DNA from: Archivesica marissinica
Taxonomy: Eukaryota > Mollusca > Bivalvia > Venerida > Vesicomyidae
Direction: 5' to 3'
Length of the DNA stretch: 64,000 bases
Assembly (NCBI GenBank): GCA_014843695.1
Contig: CM026391.1
Coordinates: 41,392,598-41,456,597 of the forward strand
The stretch's first letter is position 1. Each line of letters starts with the position of its first letter. The position numbers and the translations under genes are program-made. Below are positions 42,366-55,542 of this stretch, piece by piece. The notes under the pieces are model-generated. The model worked only from the letters and a program-made list of their open reading frames with translations, was not told the origin of the DNA and did no database searches.

Positions 42366-45059
42366 ACATAGTCACATATCCAATGCACATAACCAAGTGG
42401 CATGTGTACACAATCAAATATCCAATGCACATAACCAAGTGGCCTGTGTACACAATAAAATATCCAATGCACATAACCAACTGACATGTGTACCTAATCA
42501 CATATCCAATGTACATATTCAACTGACATGTGTACATAATCACATATCCAATGTACATATTCAACTGGCATGTGTACATAATCACATATCCAATGGACAT
42601 ATCTAACTGACATGTGTACATAATCACATATCCAATGCACATATCCAATACATGTGTACATAATCACATATCCAATGCATATATCCAACTGTCATGTGTA
42701 CATAATCACAAATCCAATGTACATATTCAACTGGCATGTGTACATAATCACATATCCAATGCACATATCCAACTGACTTGTGTACATAATCACATATCCA
42801 ATGCACATATCCAACTCACATGTGTACATAATCACATATCCAATCCAATGCACATAGCCAAGTGGCATGTTTACACAATCAAATATCCAATGCACATAAC
42901 CAAGTGGCATGTGTACACAATCAAATATCCAATGCACATAGCCAAGTGGCATGTGTACACAATCAAATATCCAATGCACATTACCAACTGACATGTGTAC
43001 CTAATCATATATTCAATGTACATATTCAACTGACATGTGTACATAATCACATATCCAATGTACATATTCAACTGGCATGTGTACATAATCACATATCCAA
43101 TGCACATATCCAACTGACATGTGTACATAATCACATATCCAATGTACATATCCAAGATATGTGTACATAGTCATATATCCAATGCACATATCCAACTGAC
43201 TTGTGTACATAATCACATATCCAATGCACATATCCAACTCACATGTGTACATAATCACATATCCAATCCAATGCACATTGCCAAGTGGCATGTGTTCACA
43301 ATCAAATATCCAATGCACATTGCCAAGTGGCATGTGTACACAATCAAATATCCAATGCACATTACCAACTGACATGTGTACCTAATCACATATTCAATGT
43401 ACATATTCAACTGACATGTGTACATAATCACATATCCAATGTACATATTCAACTGGCATGTGTACATAATCACATATCCAATGCACATATCCAACTGACA
43501 TGTGTACATAATCACATATCCAATGTACATATCCAAGATATGTGTACATAGTCACATATCCAATGCACATATCCAACTGACATGTGTACATAATCACATA
43601 TCCAATGCACATATTCAACTGACATATGTACATAGTCACATATCCAATGAAACATATCCAACTGACATGTGTACATACCCACATATCCAATGCACATATC
43701 CAAGACATGTGTACACAGTCACATATCCAATGCACATATTCAACTGACATGTGTACATAGTCACATATCCAATGTACATATCCAACTGACATGTGTACAT
43801 AATCAAGATCCAATGCACATATCCAACTGACATGTGTACATTGTCACATATCCAATGCACATATCCAACTGACATGTGTACATAATCACATATCCATTGC
43901 ACATATCTAACTGACATGTGTACATAATCACATATACAATGTACATATTCAACTGGCATGTGTACATAATTAAGATCCAATGCACATATCCAACTGACAT
44001 GTGTACATGGTCACATATCCAATGCACATATCCAACTGACATGCGTACATAATCACATATCCAATGCACATATCCAACTGACATGTGTACATAATCACAT
44101 ATCCAATGTACATATTCAACTGGCATGTGTACATAATCAAGATCCAATGCAAATATCCAACTGACATGTGTACATATTGACATATCCAATGCACATATCC
44201 AACTGACATGTGTACATAATCACATATCCAATGTACATATTCAACTGGCATGTGTACATTATCAAGATCCAATGCATATTTTCAACTGACAAGTGTACAC
44301 AATCAAGATCCAATGCACATATCCAACTGACATGTGTACATAATCAAGATACAATGCTACATATTCAACTGACATGTGTACATAATCACATATCCAATGC
44401 ACATATCCAACTGACATGTGTACATACTCACATATCAAATGTACATATTCAACTAACATGTGTACATAATCAAGATCCAATGCACATATTCAACAGACAT
44501 GTGTACATTATCACATATCCAATGCACATAGCCAACTGACATGTGTACATAGTCACATATCCAATGCACATATCCAACTGACATGTGTACATAATCACAT
44601 ATCCAATATCCAACTGACATGTGTAAATAATCAATATCCAATGCACATATCCAACTTACATGTGTACATAATCACATATCCAATGCACATATCCAAGACA
44701 TGTGTACATAGTCACATATCCAATGCACATTACTAAGTGGCATGTGTACACAATCAAATATCCAATGCACATAACCAACTGACATGTGTACATAGTCACA
44801 TATCCAATATACATATTCAACTGGCATGTGTACATAATCACATATCCAATGCACATATCCAACTGACATGCGTACATAATCACATATCCAATGCATATAT
44901 CCAAGACATGTGTACATAGTCACATATCCAATGCACATATCCAACTGACATGTGTACATAATCACTTATCCAATGTACATATTCAACTGGCATGTGTACA
45001 TAATCACATATCCAATATCCAACTGACATGTGTAAATAATCAATACCCAATGCACATAT
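42366..45059 (+). repeat. Higher-order repeat U, copy 2
   Basis: Tandem successor of 39040-42365 with an internal duplication at 42775-43578. Homology to copy 1 ends near 45059, where copy 1 passes into a T segment and copy 2 into the module also found near 8940 and 26740. Confidence 0.86.
42775..43578 (+). repeat. Local duplication in U copy 2 (423 and 381 bp)
   Basis: Two units, about 42775-43197 and 43198-43578, each begin with GACTTGTGTACATAATC and contain CCAATCCAATGCAC, B monomers and the CCAAGATATG unit. The first has one B monomer more, which accounts for the 42-bp difference. The second carries CACATTGCCAAGTGG units near 43276 and 43318, not seen elsewhere. Confidence 0.88.
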
Positions 45060-47729
45060 CCAACTTACATATGTACATAATCACATATCCAATGCACATA
45101 TCCAAGACATGTTTACATAGTCACATATCCAATGCACATAACCAAGTGGCATGTGTACACAATCAAATATCCAATGCACATAACCAACTGACATGTGTAC
45201 ATAGTCACATATCCAATATACATATTCAACTGGCATGTGTACATAATCACATATCCAATGCACATATCCAACTGACATGTGTACATAGTCACATATCCAA
45301 TATACATATTCAACTGGCATGTGTACATAATCACATATCCAATGCACATATCCAACTGACATGCGTACATAGTCACAAATCCAATGCACATATCCAACTG
45401 ACATGTGTACAAAATCACATATCCAATGTACATATTCAACTGGCATGTGTACATAGTAACATATCCAATGCACATATCCAACTGACATGTGTACATAATC
45501 ATATATCCAATGTAAATATTCAGCTGGCATGTGTACATAGTCACATATCCAATGCACATATCCAACTGACAGGTGTACATAATCAATATCCAATGCACAT
45601 ATCCAACTGACATGTGTACATAATCACATATCCAATGCACATATCCAAGACATGTATACATAATATCATATCCAATGTACATATTCAACTGACATGTGTA
45701 CATAATCACATATCCAATATACATATTCAACTAATATGTGTACATAATCAAGATCCAATGCACATATCCAAATGACATGTGTACATATTCACATATCCAT
45801 TGCAAATAACCAACTGACATGTGTACAAAATCACATATCCAATGCACATATCCAAGACATGCGTACATAATCACATATCCAATGCACATATCCAAGACAT
45901 GCGTACATAATCACATATCAAATGCACATATGAAACTGACATGTGTACATAATCAAGATCCAATGTACATATTCAACTGGCATGTGTACATAATCACATA
46001 TCCAATACACATATCCAAGACATGTGTACATAGTCACATATCCAATGCACATATCCAACTGACATGTGTACATAATCACATATCCAATGCACAAATCCAA
46101 CTGACATGTGTACATAATCACATATCCAATGCACATATCCAACTGACATGTGTACATAATCACGATCCAATGCACATATCCAACTGACATGTGTACATAA
46201 TCACATATCCAATGCACATATCCAAGACATGTGTACATAGTCACATATCCAATGCACATATCCAAATGACATGTGTACATAATCACATATCCAATGCACA
46301 TATTCAAGACATGTGTACACAGTCACATATCCAATGCACATATGAAACTGACATATGTACATAATCACATATTCAATGGACATATTCAACTGACATGTGT
46401 ACATACTCACATATCCAATGCACATATTCAACTGGCATGTGTACATACTCAAGATCCAATGCACATATCCAACTGACATGTGTACATAATCACATATCCA
46501 ATACACATATCCAAGACATGTGTACATAATCAAGATCCAATGCACATATTCAACTGATATGTGTACATAATCACATATCCAATGCACATATCCAACTGAC
46601 ATGTGTATATACTCACATATCCAATGCACATATCCAACTGACATGTGTACATAATCACATATTCAATGCACATAACCAAGTGGCATGTGTACACAATCAA
46701 ATATCCAATGTACATAGGCAAGTGGTATGTGTACATAATCAAATATCCAATGCACATAACATAGTGGCATGTGTACACAATCAAATATCCAATGCACATA
46801 ACCAACTGACATGTGTATATAATCACATATCCAATGCACATATCCAAGACATGTGTACACAGTCACATATCCAATGCACATATTCAACTGACATGTGTAC
46901 ATATTCACATATCCAATGTACATATCCAACTAACATGTGTACATAATCAAGATCCAATGCACATATTCAACTGACATGTGTACATAATCACATATCCAAT
47001 ACACATATCCAAGACATGTGTATATAGTCACATATCCAATGCACATATTCAACTGACATGTGTACATATTCACATATCCATTGCACATATCCAACTGACA
47101 TGTGTACATAATCAAGATCCAATGCACATATCCAACTGACATGTGTACATAATCACATATCCAAGACATGTTTACATAGTCACATATCCAATGCACATAT
47201 TCAAGACATGTGTACACAGTCACATATCCAATGCACATATGAAACTGACATGTGTACATAATCACATATCCAATGTACATATTCAACTGGCATGTGTACA
47301 TAATCAAGTTCCAATGCACATATCCAACTGACATGTGTAAATAGTCACATATCCAATGCACATATCCAACTCACATGTGTACATAATCACATATCCAGTG
47401 CACATATCCAACTGACATGTGTACATAATCACATATCCAATGTACATATTCAACTGGCATGTGTACATAATCAAGATCAAATGCACATTTCCAACAGACA
47501 TGTGTACATAGTCACATATCCAATGCACATAACCAACTGACATGTGTACATAATCAAGATCCAATGCACATTTTCAACTGACATGTGTACAAAATCACAT
47601 ATCCAATGCACATATCCAACTGACATGTGTACATAATCACATATCCAATACACATATCCAACTGACATGTGTACATAATCACATATCCAATGCACATATC
47701 CAACTGACAAGTGTACATAATCACATATC

Positions 47730-47965
47730 CAATGCACATAACCAAGTGGCATGTGTACACAATCAAATATCCAATGCACATAACCAAGTGGCATGTGTAC
47801 ACAATCAAATTTCCAATGCACATAACCAAGTGGCATGGGTACACAATCAAATATCCAATGCACATAACCAAGAAGGCATGTGTACACAATCAAAGATCCA
47901 ATGCACATAACCAAGTGACATGTGTACACAATCAGATATCCAATGCACATAACCAACTGACATGT
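47730..47965 (+). repeat. B-subfamily cluster with GGCATGGGTAC and CCAAGAAGGCATG units
   Basis: Five to six B monomers with unusual markers: AATTTCCAATG near 47809, GGCATGGGTACAC near 47833, a 2-bp insertion CCAAGAAGGCATG near 47868, AAAGATCCAATG near 47893 and AAGTGACATG. The same markers except the insertion recur in order near 48937-49060. The two clusters therefore derive from one another, about 1.1 kb apart. Confidence 0.88.
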
Positions 47966-48725
47966 GTACCTAATTACATATCCAATGTACATATTCAACT
48001 GACATGTGTACATAATCACATATCCAATGTACATATTCAACTGGCATGTGTACATAATCACATATCCAATGCACATATCCAACTGACATGTGTACATAAT
48101 CACAAATCCAATGCACATATCCAAGATATGTGTACATAGTCACATATCCACTGCACATATCCAACTGACATGTGTACATAATCACATATCCAATGTACAT
48201 ATTCAACTGGCATGTGTACATAATCAAGATCCAATGCACATATCCAACTGACATGTGTACATATTTACATATCCAATGCACCTTTCCAACTGACATGTGT
48301 ACATAATCACATATCCAATGCACATATCCAACTGACATGTGTACATAATCACATATCCAATGTACATATTCAACTGGCATGTGTACATTATCAAGATCAA
48401 ATTCATATATTCAACTGACATGTGTACACAATCAAGATCCAATGCACATATCCAACTGACATTTGTACATAATCAAGATCCAATGCTACATATTCAACTG
48501 ATATGTGTACATAATCACATATCCAATGCACATATCCAACTGACATGTGTACATACTCACATATCAAATGTACATATTCAACTGACATGTGTACATAATC
48601 AAGATCCAATGCACATATTCAACTGACATGTGTACATAATCACATATCCAATACACATATCCAACTGACATGTGTACATAATCACATATCCAATGCACAT
48701 ATTCAACTGACATGTGTACATAGTC

Positions 48726-49078
48726 ACATATCCAATGCACATAACCAAGTGGCATGTGTACACAATCAAATATCCAATGCACATAGCCAAGTGGCATGTG
48801 TACACAATCAAATATCCAATGCACATAGCCAAGTGGCATGTGTACACAATCAAATATCCAATGCACATAACCAAGTGGCATGTGTACACAATCAAATATC
48901 CAATGCACATAACCAGGTGGCATGTGTACACAATCAAATTTCAATGCACATAACCAAGTGGCATGGGTACACAATCAAATATCCAATGCACATAACCAAG
49001 TGGCATGTGTACACAATCAAAGATCCAATGCACATAACCAAGTGACATGTGTACACAATCAAATATCCAATGCACATA
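48726..49078 (+). repeat. Longest B-subfamily cluster (about eight monomers)
   Basis: About eight consecutive B monomers, the longest B run in the window. The right half repeats the marker series of 47730-47965 (TTTCAATG, GGCATGGGTACAC, AAAGATCC, AAGTGACATG). One unit near 48912 has CCAGGTGGCATG. Confidence 0.88.
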
Positions 49079-49218
49079 TTCAACTGACATGTGTACATAA
49101 TCACATATCCAATGTACATATTCAACTGGCATGTGTACATAATCACATATCCAATGCACATATCCAACTGACATGTGTACATAATCACATATCCAATGCA
49201 AATATCCAAGATATGTGT

Positions 49219-50376
49219 ACATAGTCACATATCCAATGCACATATCCAACTGACATGTGTACATAATCACATATCCAATGCACATATTCAACTGACATAT
49301 GTACATAGTCACATATCCAATGCAGATATCCAACTGACATGTGTACATACCCACATATCCAATGTACATATCCAAGACATGTGTACACAGTCACATATCC
49401 AATGCACATATTCAACTGACATGTGTACATAGTCACATATCCAATGTACATATCCAACTGACATGTGTACATAATCAAGATCCAATGCACATATCCAACT
49501 GACATGTGTACATAGTCACATATCCAATGCACATATCCAACTGACATGTGTACATACCCACATATCCAATGCACATATCCAACTGACATGTGTACATAAT
49601 CACATATCCAATGTACATATTCAACTGGCATGTGTACATAATCAAGATCCAATGCACATATCCAACTGACATGTGTACATATTTACATATCCAATGCACA
49701 TTTCCAACTGACATGTGTACATAATCACATATCCAATGCACATATCCAACTGACATGTGTACATAATCACATATCTAATGTACATATTCAACTGGCATGT
49801 GTACATTATCAAGATCAAATGCATATATTCAACTGACATGTGTACACAATCAAGATCCAATGCACATATCCAACTGTCATGTGTACATAATCAAGATCCA
49901 ATGCTACATATTCAACTAACATGTGTACATAATCACATATCCAATGCACATATCCAACTGACATGTGTACATACTCACATATTAAATGTACATATTCAAC
50001 TGACATGTGTACATAATCAAGATCCAATGCACATATTCAACTGACATGTGTACATAATTACATATCCAATGCACATATTCAACTGACATGTGTACATAAT
50101 TACATATCCAATGCACATAGCCAACTGAAATGTGTACATAATCACATATCCAATGCACATATCCAACTGACATGTGTACATACTCATATATCCAATGCAC
50201 ATATCCAAGACATGTGTACATAGTCACATATCCAATGCACATATCCAACTGACATGTGTACATAATCACATATCCAATATCCAACTGACATGTGTAAATA
50301 ATCAATATTCAATGCACATATCCAACTTACATGTGTACATAATCACATATCCAATTCACCTATCCAAGACATGTGT
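49219..50376 (+). repeat. 1,158-bp tandem duplication, first unit
   Basis: Every variant monomer reappears 1,158 bp later (49185 and 50343; 49642 and 50800; 49757 and 50915; 49982 and 51140). Markers are CCAATGCAGATATCC near 49319, ATTTACATATCC near 49681, TATCAAGATCAAATGC near 49807, ATATTAAATGTAC near 49979, AATTACATATCC near 50057 and CCAATTCACCTATCC near 50352. Confidence 0.94.
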
Positions 50377-51534
50377 ACATAGTCACATATCCAATGCACA
50401 TATCCAACTGACATGTGTACATAATCACATATCCAATGCACATATTCAACTGACATATGTACATAGTCACATATCCAATGCAGATATCCAACTGACATGT
50501 GTACATACCCACATATCCAATGTACATATCCAAGACATGTGTACACAGTCACATATCCAATGCACATATTCAACTGACATGTGTACATAGTCACATATCC
50601 AATGTACATATCCAACTGACATGTGTACATAATCAAGTTCCAATGCACATATCCAACTGACATGTGTACATAGTCACATATCCAATGCACATATCCAACT
50701 GACATGTGTACATACCCACATATCCAATGCACATATCCAACTGACATGTGTACATAATCACATATCCAATGTACATATTCAACTGGCATGTGTACATAAT
50801 CAAGATCCAATGCACATATCCAACTGACATGTGTACATATTTACATATCCAATGCACATTTCCAACTGACATGTGTACATAATCACATATCCAATGCACA
50901 TATCCAACTGACATGTGTACATAATCACATATCTAATGTACATATTCAACTGGCATGTGTACATTATCAAGATCAAATGCATATATTCAACTGACATGTG
51001 TACACAATCAAGATCCAATGCACATATCCAACTGTCATGTGTACATAATCAAGATCCAATGCTACATATTCAACTAACATGTGTACATAATCACATATCC
51101 AATGCACATATCCAACTGACATGTGTACATACTCACATATTAAATGTACATATTCAACTGACATGTGTACATAATCAAGATCCAATGCACATATTCAACT
51201 GACATGTGTACATAATTACATATCCAATGCACATATTCAACTGACATGTGTACATAATTACATATCCAATGCACATAGCCAACTGAAATGTGTACATAAT
51301 CACATATCCAATGCACATATCCAACTGACATGTGTACATAATCATATATCCAATGCACATATCCAAGACATGTGTACATAGTCACATATCCAATGCACAT
51401 ATCCAACTGACATGTGTACATAATCACATATCCAATATCCAACTGACATGTGTAAATAATCAATATTCAATGCACATATCCAACTTACATGTGTACATAA
51501 TCACATATCCAATTCACCTATCCAAGACATGTGT
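50377..51534 (+). repeat. 1,158-bp tandem duplication, second unit
   Basis: Nearly identical to 49219-50376. Visible differences are few: CAAGTTCCAATG near 50635 against CAAGATCCAATG, and AATCATATATCC near 51341 against CTCATATATCC near 50183. After CCAATTCACCTATCC near 51510 it continues into B monomers, whereas the first unit continues into the second. Confidence 0.94.
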
Positions 51535-54500
51535 ACATAGTCACATATCCAATGCACATAACCAAGTGGCATGTGTACACAATCAAATATCCAATGCACA
51601 TAACCAACTGACATGTGTACATAGTCACATATCCAATATACATATTCAACTGGCATGTGTACATAATCACATATCCAATACACAGATCCAAGACATGTGT
51701 ACATAGTCACATATCCAATGCACATATCCAACTGACATGTGTACATAATCACATATCCAATGCACATATCCAACTGACATGTGTACATAATCAAGATCCA
51801 ATGCACAAATCCAACTGACATGTGTACATAATCACATATCCAATGCACATATCCAAGACATGTGTACATAGTCACATAGCCAATGCACATATCCAACTGG
51901 CATGTGTACATAGTCACATATCTAATGCACATATCCAACTGACATGTGTACATAATCATATATCCAATGTACATATTCAGATGGCATGTGTACATAGTCA
52001 CATATCCAATGCACATATCCAACTGACATGTGTACATAATCAATATCCAATGCACATATCCAACTGACATGTATACATAGTAACATATCCAATGTACATA
52101 TTCAACTGACATGTGTACATAATCAAGATCCAATGCACATATCCAAATGACATGTGTACATAGTCACATATCCATTGCACGTAACCAACTGACATGTGTA
52201 CATAATGAAATATCCAATGCACATAACCAAGTGGCATGTGTACACAATCAAATATCCAATGCACATATCCACCTGACATGCGTACATAATCATATATCCA
52301 ATGCACATATCCAAGACATGTGTACATAATCACATATCCAATGCACATATTCAAGACATGTGTACATAATCAAGATCCAATGCACATATTCAACTGGCAT
52401 GTGTACATAGTCACATATCCAATGCACATATGAAACTGACATGTGTACATAATCAAGATCCAATGTACATATTCAACTGGCATGTGTACATAGTCACATA
52501 TCCAATGCACATATCCAACTGACATATGTACATAATCAAGATCCAATGCACATATCCAACTGACATGTGTACATAATCACATATCCAATACACATATCCA
52601 AGACATGTGTACATAGTCACATATCCAATGCACATATCCAACTGACCTGTGTACATAATCACATATCCAATGCACTTATCCAACTGACATGTGTACATAA
52701 TCAAGATCCAATGCACAAATCCAACTGACATGTGTACATAATCACATATCCAATGCACACATCCAAGACATGTGTACATAGTCACATAGCCAATTCACAT
52801 ATCCAACTGACATGTGTACATAATCACATATCCAATGCACATATTCAAGACATGTGTACACAGTCACATACCCAATGCACATATGAAACTGACATGTGTA
52901 CATAATCACATATCCAATGTACATATTCAACTGACATGTGTACATAATCACATATCCAATGCACATATTCAACTGGCATGTGTACATAATCAAGATCCAA
53001 TGCACACATCCAACTGACTTGTGTAAATAATCACATATCCAATACAAATATCCAAGACATGTGTACATAATCACATATCCAATACACATATTCAACTGAA
53101 ATGAGTACATAGTCACATATCCAATGTACATGTTCAACTGGCAAGTGTACATAATCACATATCCAATGCACATATCCAACTGATATGTGTACATAGTCAC
53201 ATATCCATTGCACATAACCAAGTGGCATGTGTACACTATCAAATATCCAATGCACATAGCCAAGTGGCATGTGTACAGAATCAAATATCCAATGCAAATA
53301 ACCAAGTGGCATGTGTACACAATCAAATATCCAATGAACATAACCAACTGACATGTGTACATAATCACATATCCAATGCCAATATCCAAGCCATGTGTAC
53401 ATAGTCACATATCCAATGCACATATCCAACTGACATGTGTACATACTCACATATCCAATGTACATATTCAACTGGCATGTGTACATAGTCACATATACAA
53501 TGCACATATCCAACTGACATGTGCACATAATCACATATCCAATGCACATATCCAAGACATGTTTACATAGTCACATATCCAATGCACATATCCAACTGAC
53601 ATGTGTACATAATCACATATCCAATGCATATATCCAACTGACATGTGTACATAATCACATATCCAATGTATATACTCAACTGGCATGTGTACATAATCAA
53701 GATCCAATGCACATTTACAACTGACATGTGTACATAGTCACATATCCAAAGCACATAGCCAACTGACATGTGTACATAATCACATATCCAATTCACATAT
53801 CCAACTGACATGTGTACATAATCAAGATAACAATACCAATGCACATATCCAACTGACATGTGTACAAAATCACATATCCAATGCACATATCCAACTGACA
53901 TGTGTACATAATCACATATCCAATGCACATATCCAACTGACATGTGTACATAATCACATATCCAATGTACATATCCAACTGACATGTGTACATAGTCACA
54001 TATCCAATGCACATAACCAAGTGGCATGTGTACACAATCAAATATCCAATGCACATAGCCAAGTGGCATGTGTACACAATCAAATATCCAATGCACATAA
54101 CCAAGTGGCATGTGTACAATATCAAATATCCAATGCACATAGCCAAATGACATGTGTACCTAATCACATATCCAATGTACATATTCAACTGGCATGTGTA
54201 CATAATCACATATCCAATGCACATATCCAACTGACATGTGTACATAATCACATATCGTATGCACATATCCAAGATATGTTTACAAAGTCACATATCCAAT
54301 GCACATATCCAACTGACATATGTACATAGTCACATATCCAATGCACATATCCAACTGACATGTGTACATACTCACATATCCAATGCACATATCCAAGACA
54401 TGTGTACACAATCACATATCCAATGCACATATTCAACTGACATGTGTACATAATCACATATCCAATGCACATATCCAACTGACATGTGTACATAATCAAT

Positions 54501-54542
54501 ATCCAATGCACATATCCAACTGCATGTGTACATAGTCACATA
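51535..54542 (+). repeat. Mosaic satellite before the second gap
   Basis: Satellite only, with modules resembling T (CCATTGCACGTAACC near 52174, CCAAATGACATG near 52143), R (CATATGAAACTGACATG near 52430 and 52882) and B clusters at 53215-53350 and 54003-54148. Unusual units are TCACATAGCC near 51873 and 52784, AAGATAACAATACCAATG near 53824 (an irregular insertion) and ATATCGTATGCAC near 54253, also found near 58812. Confidence 0.84.
54003..54148 (+). repeat. Small B-subfamily cluster
   Basis: Three to four B monomers, one with ACAATATCAAAT (near 54115) and a terminal CACATAGCCAAATGACATG unit. Similar small clusters of two to three B monomers occur near 10585, 12715, 14085, 21640, 22105, 24960, 25430, 29605, 31320, 39055, 39528, 42395, 42850, 43275, 46675, 51550, 52215, 53215, 56280, 57985, 58615, 60355 and 62065. 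Confidence 0.85.
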
Positions 54543-55542
54543 NNNNNNNNNNNNNNNNNNNNNNNNNNNNNNNNNNNNNNNNNNNNNNNNNNNNNNNNNN
54601 NNNNNNNNNNNNNNNNNNNNNNNNNNNNNNNNNNNNNNNNNNNNNNNNNNNNNNNNNNNNNNNNNNNNNNNNNNNNNNNNNNNNNNNNNNNNNNNNNNNN
54701 NNNNNNNNNNNNNNNNNNNNNNNNNNNNNNNNNNNNNNNNNNNNNNNNNNNNNNNNNNNNNNNNNNNNNNNNNNNNNNNNNNNNNNNNNNNNNNNNNNNN
54801 NNNNNNNNNNNNNNNNNNNNNNNNNNNNNNNNNNNNNNNNNNNNNNNNNNNNNNNNNNNNNNNNNNNNNNNNNNNNNNNNNNNNNNNNNNNNNNNNNNNN
54901 NNNNNNNNNNNNNNNNNNNNNNNNNNNNNNNNNNNNNNNNNNNNNNNNNNNNNNNNNNNNNNNNNNNNNNNNNNNNNNNNNNNNNNNNNNNNNNNNNNNN
55001 NNNNNNNNNNNNNNNNNNNNNNNNNNNNNNNNNNNNNNNNNNNNNNNNNNNNNNNNNNNNNNNNNNNNNNNNNNNNNNNNNNNNNNNNNNNNNNNNNNNN
55101 NNNNNNNNNNNNNNNNNNNNNNNNNNNNNNNNNNNNNNNNNNNNNNNNNNNNNNNNNNNNNNNNNNNNNNNNNNNNNNNNNNNNNNNNNNNNNNNNNNNN
55201 NNNNNNNNNNNNNNNNNNNNNNNNNNNNNNNNNNNNNNNNNNNNNNNNNNNNNNNNNNNNNNNNNNNNNNNNNNNNNNNNNNNNNNNNNNNNNNNNNNNN
55301 NNNNNNNNNNNNNNNNNNNNNNNNNNNNNNNNNNNNNNNNNNNNNNNNNNNNNNNNNNNNNNNNNNNNNNNNNNNNNNNNNNNNNNNNNNNNNNNNNNNN
55401 NNNNNNNNNNNNNNNNNNNNNNNNNNNNNNNNNNNNNNNNNNNNNNNNNNNNNNNNNNNNNNNNNNNNNNNNNNNNNNNNNNNNNNNNNNNNNNNNNNNN
55501 NNNNNNNNNNNNNNNNNNNNNNNNNNNNNNNNNNNNNNNNNN
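54543..55542. other. Assembly gap, exactly 1,000 N
   Basis: A run of N from 54543 to 55542, the same round length as the first gap and so a placeholder. Sequence to the right starts abruptly inside block X, at the equivalent of 30587, so the gap has probably swallowed the left part of an X copy. Confidence 0.99.

Larger units (their letters stand above)
45060..49218 (+). repeat. Mosaic of modules found elsewhere
   Basis: 45080-45660 matches 26740-27280 and about 8930-9450 (TCACAAATCC, TCAGCTGGCAT). 45850-46510 matches 63-723 at a constant 45,787 bp (131 and 45918; 486 and 46273). 47210-47260 repeats the CATATGAAACTGACATG unit. Two related B clusters lie at 47730-47965 and 48726-49078. 46680-46800 has GTACATAGGCAAGTGG and ACATAACATAGTGG variants found only there. 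Confidence 0.85.

Noticed and set aside
53815..53850. Insertion element at AAGATAACAATACCAATG
   Set aside because: Only about nine extra bases are present and they resemble a slipped copy of neighbouring bases. No mobile element is indicated.
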